A DNA stretch of 20,512 bases. Source: Gnetum montanum. Its lineage: Eukaryota > Streptophyta > Gnetopsida > Gnetales > Gnetaceae. The notes beneath the pieces were generated by a model, which was given only the letters and a program-made list of their open reading frames with translations, ran no database searches and was not told where the DNA came from. Made by a program: the position numbers and the translations under genes. Positions 9,887 to 19,147 of this stretch are shown piece after piece. How positions within the stretch are numbered: position 1 is the stretch's first letter; each line of letters opens with the position of its first letter. Where the stretch lies: NCBI GenBank assembly GCA_015680685.1, contig MNCI01008922.1:1-20512 (forward strand). The letters run 5' to 3'.

Positions 9887-10428
9887 CCCTATCAATTCAC
9901 ATAAACGGGGTTGGAAATTTTGGAGTTGGATAGCTTAGGAAACTTAGAACAGCAATCCTTGAGCGCTCGGGCACACTTGAATCCAAGCATCCAAGTACTT
10001 CTAACACATCACATCACGTCACCCCCGGGCTCGACGCTTGACCTACGATCCACACATGCAGTTACACTTTGATCAGTGCACATCTTTTCTAAGAAATTTA
10101 ATAGAGTTCATTTTGCTAGCCATTTAGTTTTTTACTTTATGCTTTACATTCAGTTTACATTTTATTCACAATACAATTTCTATTTACATTTTTTGTGCAT
10201 TGTTTACATTTTAAGACATCAGTTACGATAAACCTAGCACAAGCCATAGTTTATGCTCAGGGAATTCCTTGGTTGATTTGTGTGCCGACCATCCAAGGCA
10301 CTCTTCCTTTGTTCCCTTTTCTAGGTTGCCCTCAAGAGAAGGAAGGGTCAGTTGTGCTTGGCCAATGATCTTTTAGTGTTTTTTTCCCTTCCAGCCTTAC
10401 ACCAACGATTTAGATCAGTACAATAAAT

Positions 10429-10446
10429 TGGCAGTAGAAGGAGGGC
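10429..10446 (+). other. Candidate primer binding site of element B
   Basis: AATTGGCAGTAGAAGGAGGG follows the LTR end (10422) by six bases. Only the TTGGC core agrees with the TTGGCGCC-type sites of many plant Gypsy elements, so the site is either heavily mutated or pairs with another tRNA. Confidence 0.3.
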
Positions 10447-10531
10447 CTGACTTGCTTGTTGTCTATTAAAATGTCGATCACGCTACCTATCGAAACTTAT
10501 TCATCTTGTCCCTGTGAGTCACCCTGTCGTA

Positions 10532-10602
10532 GTTGCTCACATCACAATTGTCACATTGAAATTGTCACACTTTAGTTGTCATGCTCTAGTTGTTATGATG
10601 TC
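10532..10602 (+). repeat. 14-bp tandem repeats in the leader
   Basis: Units beginning RTTGTCAC/RTTGTCATG start at 10547, 10561, 10575 and 10589, exactly 14 bases apart, with a weaker unit near 10532. They share the TCAC(G/A)CT core with the next array and the LTR U3. Confidence 0.65.
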
Positions 10603-10624
10603 TATGTCATGATACACATGTTGC

Positions 10625-10781
10625 AGGCTGGTCATGCTGCACATGATGTAGGATGGTCACATTGTAGGCTAGTAATGCTGCACACGTTACAGGTTAGTCA
10701 CACTACAGGCTAGTCATGATGCACATGTTGTAGGCTAGTCACATTGCACACGCTACAGGTTAGTCACACTGCACACCATCA
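10625..10781 (+). repeat. Mixed 25-bp and 16-bp tandem repeats in the leader
   Basis: Units opening AGGYTRGTCA start at 10625, 10650, 10666, 10691, 10707, 10732 and 10757: spacings 25, 16, 25, 16, 25, 25. The short form lacks a nine-base GCACACGTT-like block. The array ends 17 bases before the gag ATG, so it forms the last part of the untranslated leader. Confidence 0.8.
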
Positions 10782-10797
10782 GCTTGTACACACTATC

Positions 10798-12818
10798 ATG
10801 GAATCCTCCCAGATCAACCCTGCTTGCGCAATCCTCACACCAGAACAGTACAGCTTCATCTATGTGAAAATCCAAGCCAAATTGCCTATTTATCGCATAA
10901 AAAGAGAGGCAAAACGACACTATGAGCTCATCTACAAGGGAGGTCATGAGTTCATTCCCTCAACATTTAACTTAATCCCCCTTTCTGAGCCCATCATTGA
11001 CTCATATCTTAGCTTTTCATGGCAAGGAGTCAAACCTTAGAGCTAGCTCTAATAGAGCCTCACAATGGAGATGAGGAGGATGACTTCATAGCCCAATATG
11101 AGCATGGGGATTCATACCATACCGTCAGTCCTCATGCCCATATAAATCCATTATTTCAACCTTTCCTGGGAGAAACTATGCTTCCTCCTTCATCCGCATA
11201 CACTCGAGGATCGATTTCTCAACAAGAAGTACCAACTAGCACAAATACAAACCCATGGAGACCCTCTAACTACTTTAGTACAACATGTTTAGAGGATCAC
11301 CTCACAACCTATGGCTAGGCAGTGGGTTTCACCAGCTATTCAATAGCACCAACCAACTTACTACAACATATCACAGCCTGTGATCCCATCTCTGAATGTT
11401 GCTCCACCACAACAACATCTAAGAATCCAACAGACTCCCTTTCCACAAATGATACAACAACCAAACTACTCTCAATCACAATCCACTCAACCCACCTGTC
11501 TTCCTACTGCCCAAGAGTGGGCAGACATAAAAAAATTGATGCACTCATTAGCCAAAGAGTTAAAGCATCTTAAAACCACAAACACTGAGGAAGTCAAGGT
11601 GCTAGATTTCTACCAAGATGACCTAATCCACCTTTCAGTTCCACCATTAGCCTTGCAAAAGGAAACCTCATTACCTCAACTGACCAAATAAAATGGAGAG
11701 GGAGATATGAACACCCACCTAGTGACATTTCGACTAGAATGTCTACTACTTCAGGCCTAGCCTCATGTAATTCTATGAGTATTTTCTATGTCCTTAATGG
11801 GAAAAACCTTAGACTAGTATCATGCCTTACCTTGGAACTCCATATTCTCTCTAGAGGATTTGTTGCATCAATTTGTCACCCATTTCAATTACAATCTAAA
11901 ACCTGAAGCCACGTTGGATAGCCTGATTCAAATTAAACAAGTGCCATTAGAGCCAGCACAGAAATTCATCTAAAGGTTGAGTGCAACCCTGAATGAACTC
12001 CACGAGCCCATCCCCGAGACATACTTGCTCACCATTTTTAAATCCACTGTGAATGAATTTGTTAAGTCAAAACTCTACTATCTAAGTGCCTACAATTTAA
12101 GTCAAGCATTCACACAAATTAACAGCATAGAGGAGGTACCACAATCAAGCAATAACTGAGCTTATGTGGCCTACAAAAACCAACATGCTCATAAGCAAAA
12201 CACAATAGTACCAACAGTACAAAAGCAACCAACTAGGGCCCAATAGCTAAGCAAACAAAATCCCTAGCTGACAAAGCCACCAACTTTGATGCCAACTCAC
12301 CTACATTGGCAAGGGCCACCCCAAGGTCCAACTTTTAGCACAAGGACCACTCAAAGTATACACCATTACCGGTGCAACCCTCTCAACTATTGGAGTAACT
12401 CTTGAAAGCTAAGAGAATCCAACACAAACACGTGTCGGTGATTACCTGACAAAAATATGATAGGTACTGTGAAGTACTAAGGTACCCCACATTAGCAGTA
12501 CCAAATAAGCCCCTGTTCCCACAACATTTTAAGTTGGACCAGTACTATCATTACCATCAAATGGCTGGTCACACTACAGATGGTTGTCATGCTTTGCAAG
12601 ATGACCTGTAGACAATGATAGAACAAGGCCAACCAATGATTGACATGGCAAGTCAACCCAACACAGATAATGCCTCCTATGCCATAAGCTTAATTAGCAT
12701 AGGTGGCAAGCCCAAAATTGTGCAACAACCTTTTGTGATCCATGTTCCTATTAACAAGGCAAGGGTCCCCTTTGCCTCCACAAGCAAGAGGCCTCCCTTC
12801 ATGGTCAAAGTTACATAG
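10798..12818 (+). pseudogene. Decayed gag of element B with zinc-knuckle remnant
   Basis: I chose ATG 10798 (MESSQINPACAILTPEQY) because the upstream in-frame codons are leader repeats. The frame shifts near 11030 and 11290, then runs in one phase to 12159 with stops at TAG/TAA/TGA. A Pro/Gln/Ser-rich linker (11380-11510) is followed by EWADIKKLMHSLAKELKHL, a likely coiled coil. The retrotransposon gag core comes next: NGEGDMNTHL (~11692-11721), SMSLMGKTLD, LPWNSIFSLEDLLHQF (~11830-11880) and LHEPIPETYL (~11999-12028). After another shift, YHYHQMAGHTTDGCHAL (~12540-12590) is a CCHC-type knuckle whose first Cys reads Tyr. Gag would assemble the particle and the knuckle bind RNA. All stops and shifts are inactivating. 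Overall length (~670 codons) fits a Gypsy Gag with a long linker. Confidence 0.8.
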
Positions 12819-12819
12819 C

Positions 12820-12909
12820 TAAGATGCTAAAATGGCATGAATCGTCCACTAAGACATTAAACTGACATGACTCATCCACTAAGATGTTAAACTAGCCTAA
12901 CACGGCAAC
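12820..12909 (+). repeat. 30-bp tandem repeat between gag and protease (three units)
   Basis: Units beginning TAAGAYRYTAAA start at 12820, 12850 and 12880, exactly 30 bases apart, with a TCATCCAC-like link. In one reading phase they give a ten-residue repeat around STKMLN-(stop)-H/P. The same unit recurs in the 3' noncoding array at 14311-14885. Confidence 0.8.
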
Positions 12910-12940
12910 AAAAACTTCTAAAAAACCCTTCATCATCAGG

Positions 12941-14161
12941 GTGCCACAACGTGATGGCTCCTCACCTACCCGAAGCCCAATAGTGGGCAACATCTCAATC
13001 CCCTGTCCTTCAAGGATCAACCCCACTAGCAAGCTGAGTAGGCCCACAAAATGGAAATGCAAGAGGGAAAACGATCACCTCGCAACCCCCATGGTCAAAG
13101 TAAAGGCCAAAACTAGCAAGAAACAACCAAACACTAGGGCCACTACCCCCAAATAGGCCAAGCAAACCAAGCCCAAGTCCCCTCTGCAAGAGATCTATCT
13201 TTCAAACTACATGAAGGAAGTCAAGGCCAACACAATGGAAAATGACAAGGACTTTGTAGCTACACTAACCCAGGTAAAAAAAAATCTTAAGCAAAAGAAC
13301 ACAACATTTAGCTTATACGACCTCGTCAAGACCTCATCCGCTCACAGCAAAGCATTGGCCCAGGTCTTGGCCTCCATTCCTATTACAGAGGACATCCCTG
13401 CAAATGAGGCATCCATCTATGCAACAATGTTGTCCCCTGCACCATAAGAATTGGGTTGAACAACCTTAACCTTTTGCAATGATGAAATCAAAGTCAACCC
13501 CAAATGAGGGGAGTTTACTGTAGATCCACTATCCATTAGCATTCATGTTGGACAGTGTACCATCCACAGAGTACACATTGACGATGGTGCAGCAACAAAC
13601 GTAGTCTTGTACTCTGTCATTGACAAGCTAGGCTTGGTAGATGAAATCAAGCTAAGAAAAATCACATGTCTAAAATATTTCAGTGGATCACATGTCACAG
13701 TCATGGGTACAATCAACTTAGCCTTCGTGGTGGAAGAGCAATTCCCCACTAGTGCAGACTTCACTATCATAGAGGAGATGCCAAGTTTCAACGTGATTCT
13801 AAGTAGGCGTTGGCTAGCCGAACTAAGGACAATCTCCTCTCCCATACATTAAGAAATCCACCTTCCATACGAAGGTGGTCAGGTTATCATCCATGGTGAT
13901 AATGTTTCCTCTTTGACTATGCACGATGTAGAGATGGCGCAAGTTTTGGAAGAAGAGTTTCTTGGTGGGACACCTATAGTAACCAACACAACGCCTAAGG
14001 TTGACACACATGAACGAGTGGTTGAAGCCAATAGCCCCCCAGAGGATCCTAAGCCTTGCATGCTCCCTAATCCATGGCTGGTTAGGAAGCAACAACATGA
14101 TAAAGACTTTCCCTTAGCCAAAAATGTGCGTGCCTGCCTCCCCTTTGACATGCATTTTTAA
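12941..14161 (+). pseudogene. Protease (retropepsin-like) region of element B, interrupted
   Basis: A single phase runs from 12941 to the TAA at 14161, broken by five stops: about 13157, 13447, ~13457, ~13505 and ~13852. The first half is basic and Lys/Thr/Pro-rich, then helical (KDFVATLTQVKKNLKQK, ~13250). The protease follows: GEFTVDPLSISIHVG, then RVHIDDGAATNVV with the catalytic Asp at 13580-13582, then the FSG..VTVMGTI flap region. SADFTIIEEMPSFNVILSRRWL (the ILGRPWL-like end, Gly replaced by Ser) closes it near 13820. A ~100-residue acidic tail (MAQVLEEEFLGG) ends with DMHF and a stop. In Gypsy elements this aspartic protease cuts the Gag-Pol polyprotein as a dimer. Here no RT follows, so the reading frame ends where pol should begin. 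Antisense frames over this region are shadows. Confidence 0.8.
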
Positions 14162-14310
14162 CTTTTGTTTACATTGCATTGCACTAGCCTACATGTTTAC
14201 ATTTTTCCCACTCACTTAGATCATGCATTTTTCTTTTTTTACACATTCGTCAACTTAGTTTACAGATTGCATTTTAAAAACATCAAACATAAAAACATAA
14301 AACTACAAAA

Positions 14311-14885
14311 ATACATGGCTCAAAAGGCCTTAAACTAGCATATGGCTCGGAATGGCCTAAAACTATCACTTCTCGTGTTGCCTTTCTTTCATTCAAATTT
14401 TAACTCTGTTTACAATAGGTATTACTTGATTTTGTTTTCTTTCTAGTTGATTTTTGCAGGATCATGCAGACACACAGCATTACCATGCATGCAGCATCAC
14501 ACCTTACACAAGCAAGGTAAGCACCAAGTCCTAGCATCATGACTTAAAAATGATACCATAGAACAGTCCTGGAGCCATGACTTGAAACTGGCACTGTAGA
14601 GCTCTGTCTGATATGACACTAAACTATCGCATCTGTCCGCCATGACATGAAACTAGCATCCAGAGTCCACTAAGACTATAAACCATTTTGCCTCTTCACA
14701 GTTGGCTATGACTATAAACTAGTAGTGCACCATCCACTATGATGCTAAACTAGCATCGTCCTTGGGTCATGAGGCTAAACTGGCACAACATCCAATAGTT
14801 TGATAGGACTATAAACAAGCACATCACAGTCTACCAGGACTTTAAAATGGGTTCATGGTCTGCTAGGACTTTAAACTAGCATGTT
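14311..14885 (+). repeat. Degenerate 27-38 bp minisatellite array
   Basis: Copies of a CCACTATGACNNTAAACTAGCAT-like unit occur with cores near 14331, 14358, 14545, 14583, 14620, 14649, 14679, 14715, 14746, 14776, 14812, 14843 and 14872. Spacings in the dense part are 29-38. The unit is the one found three times at 30-bp spacing between gag and protease. Confidence 0.75.
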
Positions 14886-15378
14886 GCTAATTTGATTCAA
14901 GCACCTGCCATTGGTGAAACCCTTGGGAGCACTCACATCATCATCGTCTCCCATCATTTTTGTGATTTTTGGAGCACTCGCTGTTAGTGCAGCTTTTAGA
15001 GGAATCACAACATCATTACCTTGGCACCTTCACTAGCTTCCTGAGCATTTGCAACTGGCACAACATTTGACACATTTGTAGCATCTTCGCATCCATCATG
15101 ATGACAAGGTATCAAATTCTTCCTAATGCACGTAACTAGGTTAATCAATTCATTCATAAGTACGTTCCCAACTCCTGATACATCCCGTATTTCCCCATCA
15201 TGTCCAACTTATCCTATTCAATTACACCCCTAGATACATTCCACTTAGCTCAAAACTCTTGATACACTATTGCACACTATGACTCTCTAAGCAATTGTGA
15301 TGCAAAACACAGTACACAGTACATGATGCAAAATGCAAGCCCTCAAACATGAGCATAACTCAAAAAGCAAGCTCTTTC

Positions 15379-15493
15379 AAAAAGATTGAGAAAAGAAAAA
15401 TAAAAGAAAAGGAAAAGAAAAAATAAAAGAAAAGAAGAAACAAACAAAAATAAAAAGAACAAAAAGATCAAAGAGAAAGATATAAAAAAAAGG
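15379..15493 (+). repeat. Purine-rich (A/G) tract
   Basis: AAAAGAAAAATAAAAGAAAAGG-like sequence runs ~115 bases with few pyrimidines. Long A/G tracts in the 3' untranslated part are common in plant Gypsy elements. It lies ~440 bases before the right LTR, too far to act as the ordinary polypurine primer. Confidence 0.6.
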
Positions 15494-15933
15494 TCTTCAT
15501 GACCCCGTTGACATCATAAACAATGGACTATTGGCTATTCTCATACAAGCCCCAAGCGAGAAGGCAATTGTCTTGGAAAATAGTTACACTCATGTCTCAA
15601 AGAGACTATGTTGCACATCATTGCGTGGCTTTGGCTATTTACAACTAATCCTAACACACTCTATAAGATTCCCATTTCTCCAAAGAATGCATGCCCTCCA
15701 TGCCTTTGCTCAAAGTCTGCTGAAAATCAGCTATTGACAAAGAGCAATGGCATAGCTTGTTCATGTGAGAGCATTCTTATCTCACAATCCCAATGACAAT
15801 TATACCCCTCGATCAACTCTTGATTTCCCTGATTACAACCAATCCCATTGCATTTTAAATTGCATTCCCCCAATTCCATGTACTTTTGAATACAGTGCGA
15901 TGACGTCCAGCCAAGGGCCGATGGATAATGCTT

Positions 15934-15934
15934 N
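15934..15934. other. Ambiguous base (N) at the right LTR boundary
   Basis: A single N directly precedes the first base aligning to the left LTR. It may be a miscalled base or a collapsed gap, and it affects the reading of the LTR start and polypurine tract. Confidence 0.9.
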
Positions 15935-17047
15935 TGTCTAAGGCATGGGAACCATGTTCAGCTAAATCAAGCAAGCTTGCTCATCCTATCAAGTTGGAAC
16001 CTTACCCACGGTGTGACCAACTCTTGGAGTCTTAAAACTGAGCAAAAATGATATGATCTAAAATGTGCAAGTCATCCCCAACCCACATCCTTGATAGCTT
16101 CCAGTCCCAACTTCTGGAATTCTGGATTTCAACTCAAAATTGCAAGTTTTTGCAAAGCTTTCACAGGTCACACTACATGTCACGCTACAACATGACTGCA
16201 GCGTGACCTACTCAAAGTGGTTCCAAAAAAGTCACATCCAGGCTCAAATTCTAGATTTCAGATCACTCTAAGGATCAACTATAGCCAGATAGCACTTGCA
16301 CTCAAGAATCAAGCATCAAAATCACAATTTCGAATAAATTACATCATTTTCAAGTCATGTCATGCTGTGGTCATGTTGCAGCGTGACTCTAGTGTGACCT
16401 ACCATAAATAGCTTGAAACAAGGCACTTTGAGGATCAACTCATCAATCATAGTCAAGCAATCCTTGCTCTAAGAATCAGGCTTCAAAATTCCAAAATTTG
16501 ATGAAAAATTGCAAGTTTTAGTTCACTCACGCTGAGGTCACATTGTAGTGTGAGTGTAGCATGAGTGTCGCATACACACGCTCAAGTCACGTTCAGGAAA
16601 AATAAATTCATGCTGGAAATTCTTATCAATAAAAAACACTTCAAACAGCCAAGAAATCACTCGAATCGACATCCTACAGCAATCAAGTCAAAAATCTAGA
16701 AGTTTCAAGAAGTTTCAAGCAAGCCAAAGTTAATTTCTCTTGTTGTACATTGACATTTCATTGTAAAATTTCATCATTTGTGACCTTGAAAAGCTCTTAG
16801 ACTCTAAATTTCATGTGGTTCCATGAGCATAAGCCCACTTGGGCAAGTTGTCATGTGTTGTAAGCAAGCTTGGGAAAGTTGTCACACGTTGTAAGATACA
16901 ATGCACCTACTCTAGAACATACCTTGCCAACACACATCCAACTCATGTACAACTGTCCACCGGACATGTGTCACTTGATCCATTTTTCTCTCATCCCTCA
17001 GTCATTGATTCCATTCTTGAATCCCACACTCGAGCCCAGCCTAGCCC

Positions 17048-17055
17048 TATAAATA
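17048..17055 (+). promoter_or_regulatory. TATA box of right LTR B
   Basis: TATAAATA matches the left LTR site. If active it would read outward into 17620 and beyond. Confidence 0.6.
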
Positions 17056-17177
17056 CCCTATCAATTCACATAAACAAGGTTGGCAATTTTGGAGTTGGAC
17101 AGCTTAGAAAACTCAAACCAGTAATCCTTGGGTGCTTGGGCATACTTGAATCCTAGAATCCAAGAACTTCTAAAAGA

Positions 17178-17206
17178 AATCACATCACATCATCACATCA
17201 CATCAC
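17178..17206 (+). repeat. Short CACAT/CATCAC microsatellite in the right LTR
   Basis: ATCACATCACATCATCACAT-like repeats are longer here than at the matching place in the left LTR (10003-10021). Confidence 0.6.
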
Positions 17207-17619
17207 CCTGGGGCTTGGTGCTTGAGCTACCATCCACATGTGCAGTTACGCTTTGAACGGTGCACATATTTTCTAAGAAATGCAATACAGTTTATTTTTC
17301 CAGCCATTTATTGAATTTACTCTATGCTTTACATTCAGTTTACATTTGGTTTACATTTTATTCACAATACAGTTTTTGTTTACATTTTATGCACACTGGT
17401 TACGTTTTAAAACATCAATTACGATAACCCCAGTGCAAGCCATAGTTTATGCTTAGGGAAGTCCTTGCTTGATTTGCATGCAGACCATCCAAGGTACTCT
17501 ACCTTCGTTCCCTTTTCCATCTTGCCCTCAAGAGAAGGCAGGGTCAGCTGTGCCTACCTTATGATCTTTCGGTGTTTGTTTTCCCTTCCAGCCTTACACC
17601 AACGATTTAGGTTAGTACA

Positions 17620-18521
17620 ATATCCTTGTAGATCTAACAAAAAATGGGACTAAGAGTCACATAAAAAGATACTAAATAATTTTTTTGGGTTTCACTAAAA
17701 ATGCATGTATCCATGCCTAAAGGTTGGTGGCTTCTCATATTAACATGTAAAAATGTGCCATATATAAACTCCTCCCTCGGACAAAATGCCAAGTGATGTT
17801 ACTCCTTGCAAATATGATAGTCTTATGGTTGTTAGCCAAATTGATGACATGATGTGATGTCACTATAATGTGGTTTGGGCTTGGTTCAAATCATGGAAAG
17901 TAGGGCTCATGGTTATTTAATCATTAATAACACATAAGGGTTCATTATGACTTGAGTACAACACCTCACATCCTAATTTCTACAATCCCTTCTACAATCC
18001 ATCTCACCTTACTATCTGCATGATTCTAGCTTATGGTTTTGAGTAACATATTATTGTTATTTCAAATTTGTGGTTTTACATATGTGTTTTTTTTCATAGG
18101 TATGTGTTGCATTCAATCCCTTTAGTGCCTATAGACATTTTTAGCTATGGTTACACAAGGGCATCATAGGCTAGAGCTTGCATTGGGGAGGACTTGCTTG
18201 TGTAACTTTTGTAACTTATACTTGTTTTGACATAGCCACATAATTCTTCACATTCAAAGTGCTTAATCATTATATTTTTTCATTTTCCTTATCATTTCAT
18301 TGATCCAATCCATAACCTCAATTTAATGCCTTTTTTCTTACGTCTTCCAAAGTTTTTCACCATCAACAACTTCACCTTTAACACTTCTTATGCCTGAAAC
18401 TGATCTTTCAATTACCCTAAAACTATGGATCTAACCTCAAACCTTCTAACCAATCCTAGAGCTTCATTTTCCATGCTCAATTGCACCATTTAATGCATAT
18501 TCTTGGATATGAATCTTGACT
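17620..18521. other. Unassigned AT-rich region
   Basis: No protein pattern or known repeat is recognised. It includes a TATA-like TATATAAACTCC at 17761-17772 and a perfect 10-bp inverted repeat, GTTACACAAG (18150-18159) with CTTGTGTAAC (18197-18206), around 37 bases. The inverted repeat is too small and isolated to call a MITE. Confidence 0.4.
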
Positions 18522-18595
18522 ACCTAATATCGGGTTAGATGCGATGTTAGATACCTGATATCAGGTACGCAATATTAGGTCACACAAAACCTATA
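18522..18595 (+). promoter_or_regulatory. Palindrome-rich promoter-like segment with TATA box
   Basis: TACCTGATATCAGGTA (18552-18567) is a perfect 16-bp palindrome. ACCTAATAT (18522-18530) and ATATTAGGT (18572-18580) are perfect reverse complements flanking it. CCTATATATATG (18581-18592) follows as a TATA-like element. The layout resembles the GATATC cluster upstream of the LTR A TATA box. The segment lies ~560 bases before a broken coding region, so it may be an LTR promoter of another element. Confidence 0.45.
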
Positions 18596-19147
18596 TATAT
18601 GATCCCTATGCTATCCAAACTTTATTTTCATCATTTGTAGTTAGGGGATTTTTTCAAATTTTCTTTTGTGACTCAAAGCTCTATGCAACCCCTTTCCACT
18701 TATGATTTTTGGCTTTTTATTACTCCAATTTTTGTGCTATTTGGACTTATATGAACATGGAGTGTTGAACTTAGTTTTGGAAACAGGGTGTTTGCATGGG
18801 AAAATTATTCCAATTTTTGATAATTTGCTATCACCTAGAGGGTATTGTAAAGAAAATAATGTTAAAAACCATAAGTGACATAATGTCAATGAATCATGGT
18901 AATAAGAAAAACCTTAATCTTTTCACCCACAAAACCATAACCCATCATAATAAGTCACACATATGGAAAGAGAAACCAACTATGTAAGGTCATATGAGTA
19001 GATAGACAATTTTAGGGTATTTTTCTAAAAACTTTTCTAACTTTGCAATCATATGAACTAACGACTTAATGAACTAAGGTAATGGATAAGGTATAAATTA
19101 ATTGATGATAAAGAACACAACCTTAGTAACATTCAATCTTTGCTTGA

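Larger units (their letters stand above)
8708..10422 (+). repeat. Left LTR of element B
   Basis: This is colinear with 15935-17619 from TGGCTAAGGCATGG to GTACA. U3 (8708 to ~9905) is packed with TCACGCT/AGCGTGA-like words in both orientations. A TATA box lies at 9879-9886. R/U5 holds a GTTTACATT-rich stretch (10145-10215) and a pyrimidine-rich end. It ends in CA at 10421-10422. It carries about 60 bases in U3 (around 9130-9200) that the right LTR lacks. Short reading frames in it (for example 9482-9883) have no protein character and are ignored. Confidence 0.85.
14162..15934 (+). other. Long 3' noncoding region of element B in place of pol
   Basis: About 1.77 kb with no RT, RNase H or integrase motif in any frame. 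It contains a GTTTACATT-rich start (14166-14280), two units and then an array of the 30-37 bp repeat (14311-14370 and 14545-14885), mixed sequence with a CATCATC-rich portion, and an A/G-rich tract (15379-15493). No clear polypurine tract is seen directly before the right LTR. Confidence 0.7.
8708..17619 (+). mobile_element. Element B: gag-protease-only Ty3/Gypsy LTR retrotransposon
   Basis: Two long direct repeats (8708-10422 and 15935-17619) flank ~5.5 kb holding a leader, decayed gag, a retropepsin-like protease and a long repeat-rich segment. The gag-protease order and the style of the protease (HIDDGAATNVV, then VILSRRWL) fit plant Ty3/Gypsy gag-pro polyproteins; a Tat-like lineage is a guess. 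No RT, RNase H, integrase or chromodomain pattern was seen in any frame from 14162 to 15934. The element thus looks like the published class of terminal-repeat elements carrying gag without pol, here with protease. Diverged LTRs and dozens of stops or shifts show great age. Flanking five-base target duplications could not be confirmed: AAATT on the left and ATATC on the right do not match. Confidence 0.85.
15935..17619 (+). repeat. Right LTR of element B
   Basis: This is colinear with the left LTR over its full length. It begins TGTCTAAGGC one base after an N (15934) and ends TTAGTACA. The TATA box is at 17048-17055. It differs from the left copy by many substitutions, a ~60-base deletion in U3, and a CACAT/CATCAC expansion (17178-17206). 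It has lost many CpG sites that the left copy keeps in U5 (for example around 17200-17225 against 10020-10045). Short frames inside it (for example 16839-17156) are not genes. Confidence 0.85.

Noticed and set aside
13543-14151. Antisense frames of 90-100 codons
   Set aside because: They lie opposite the protease coding strand, whose motifs are clear; the antisense translations show no family features.
17761-17772. Second TATA-like element after the right LTR
   Set aside because: No LTR end, primer site or coding region follows at a suitable distance; AT-rich DNA gives such words often.
18778-18795. TGGAAACAGGGTG as a primer binding site for a downstream element
   Set aside because: Only TGG fits a tRNA end and no LTR end in CA precedes it.
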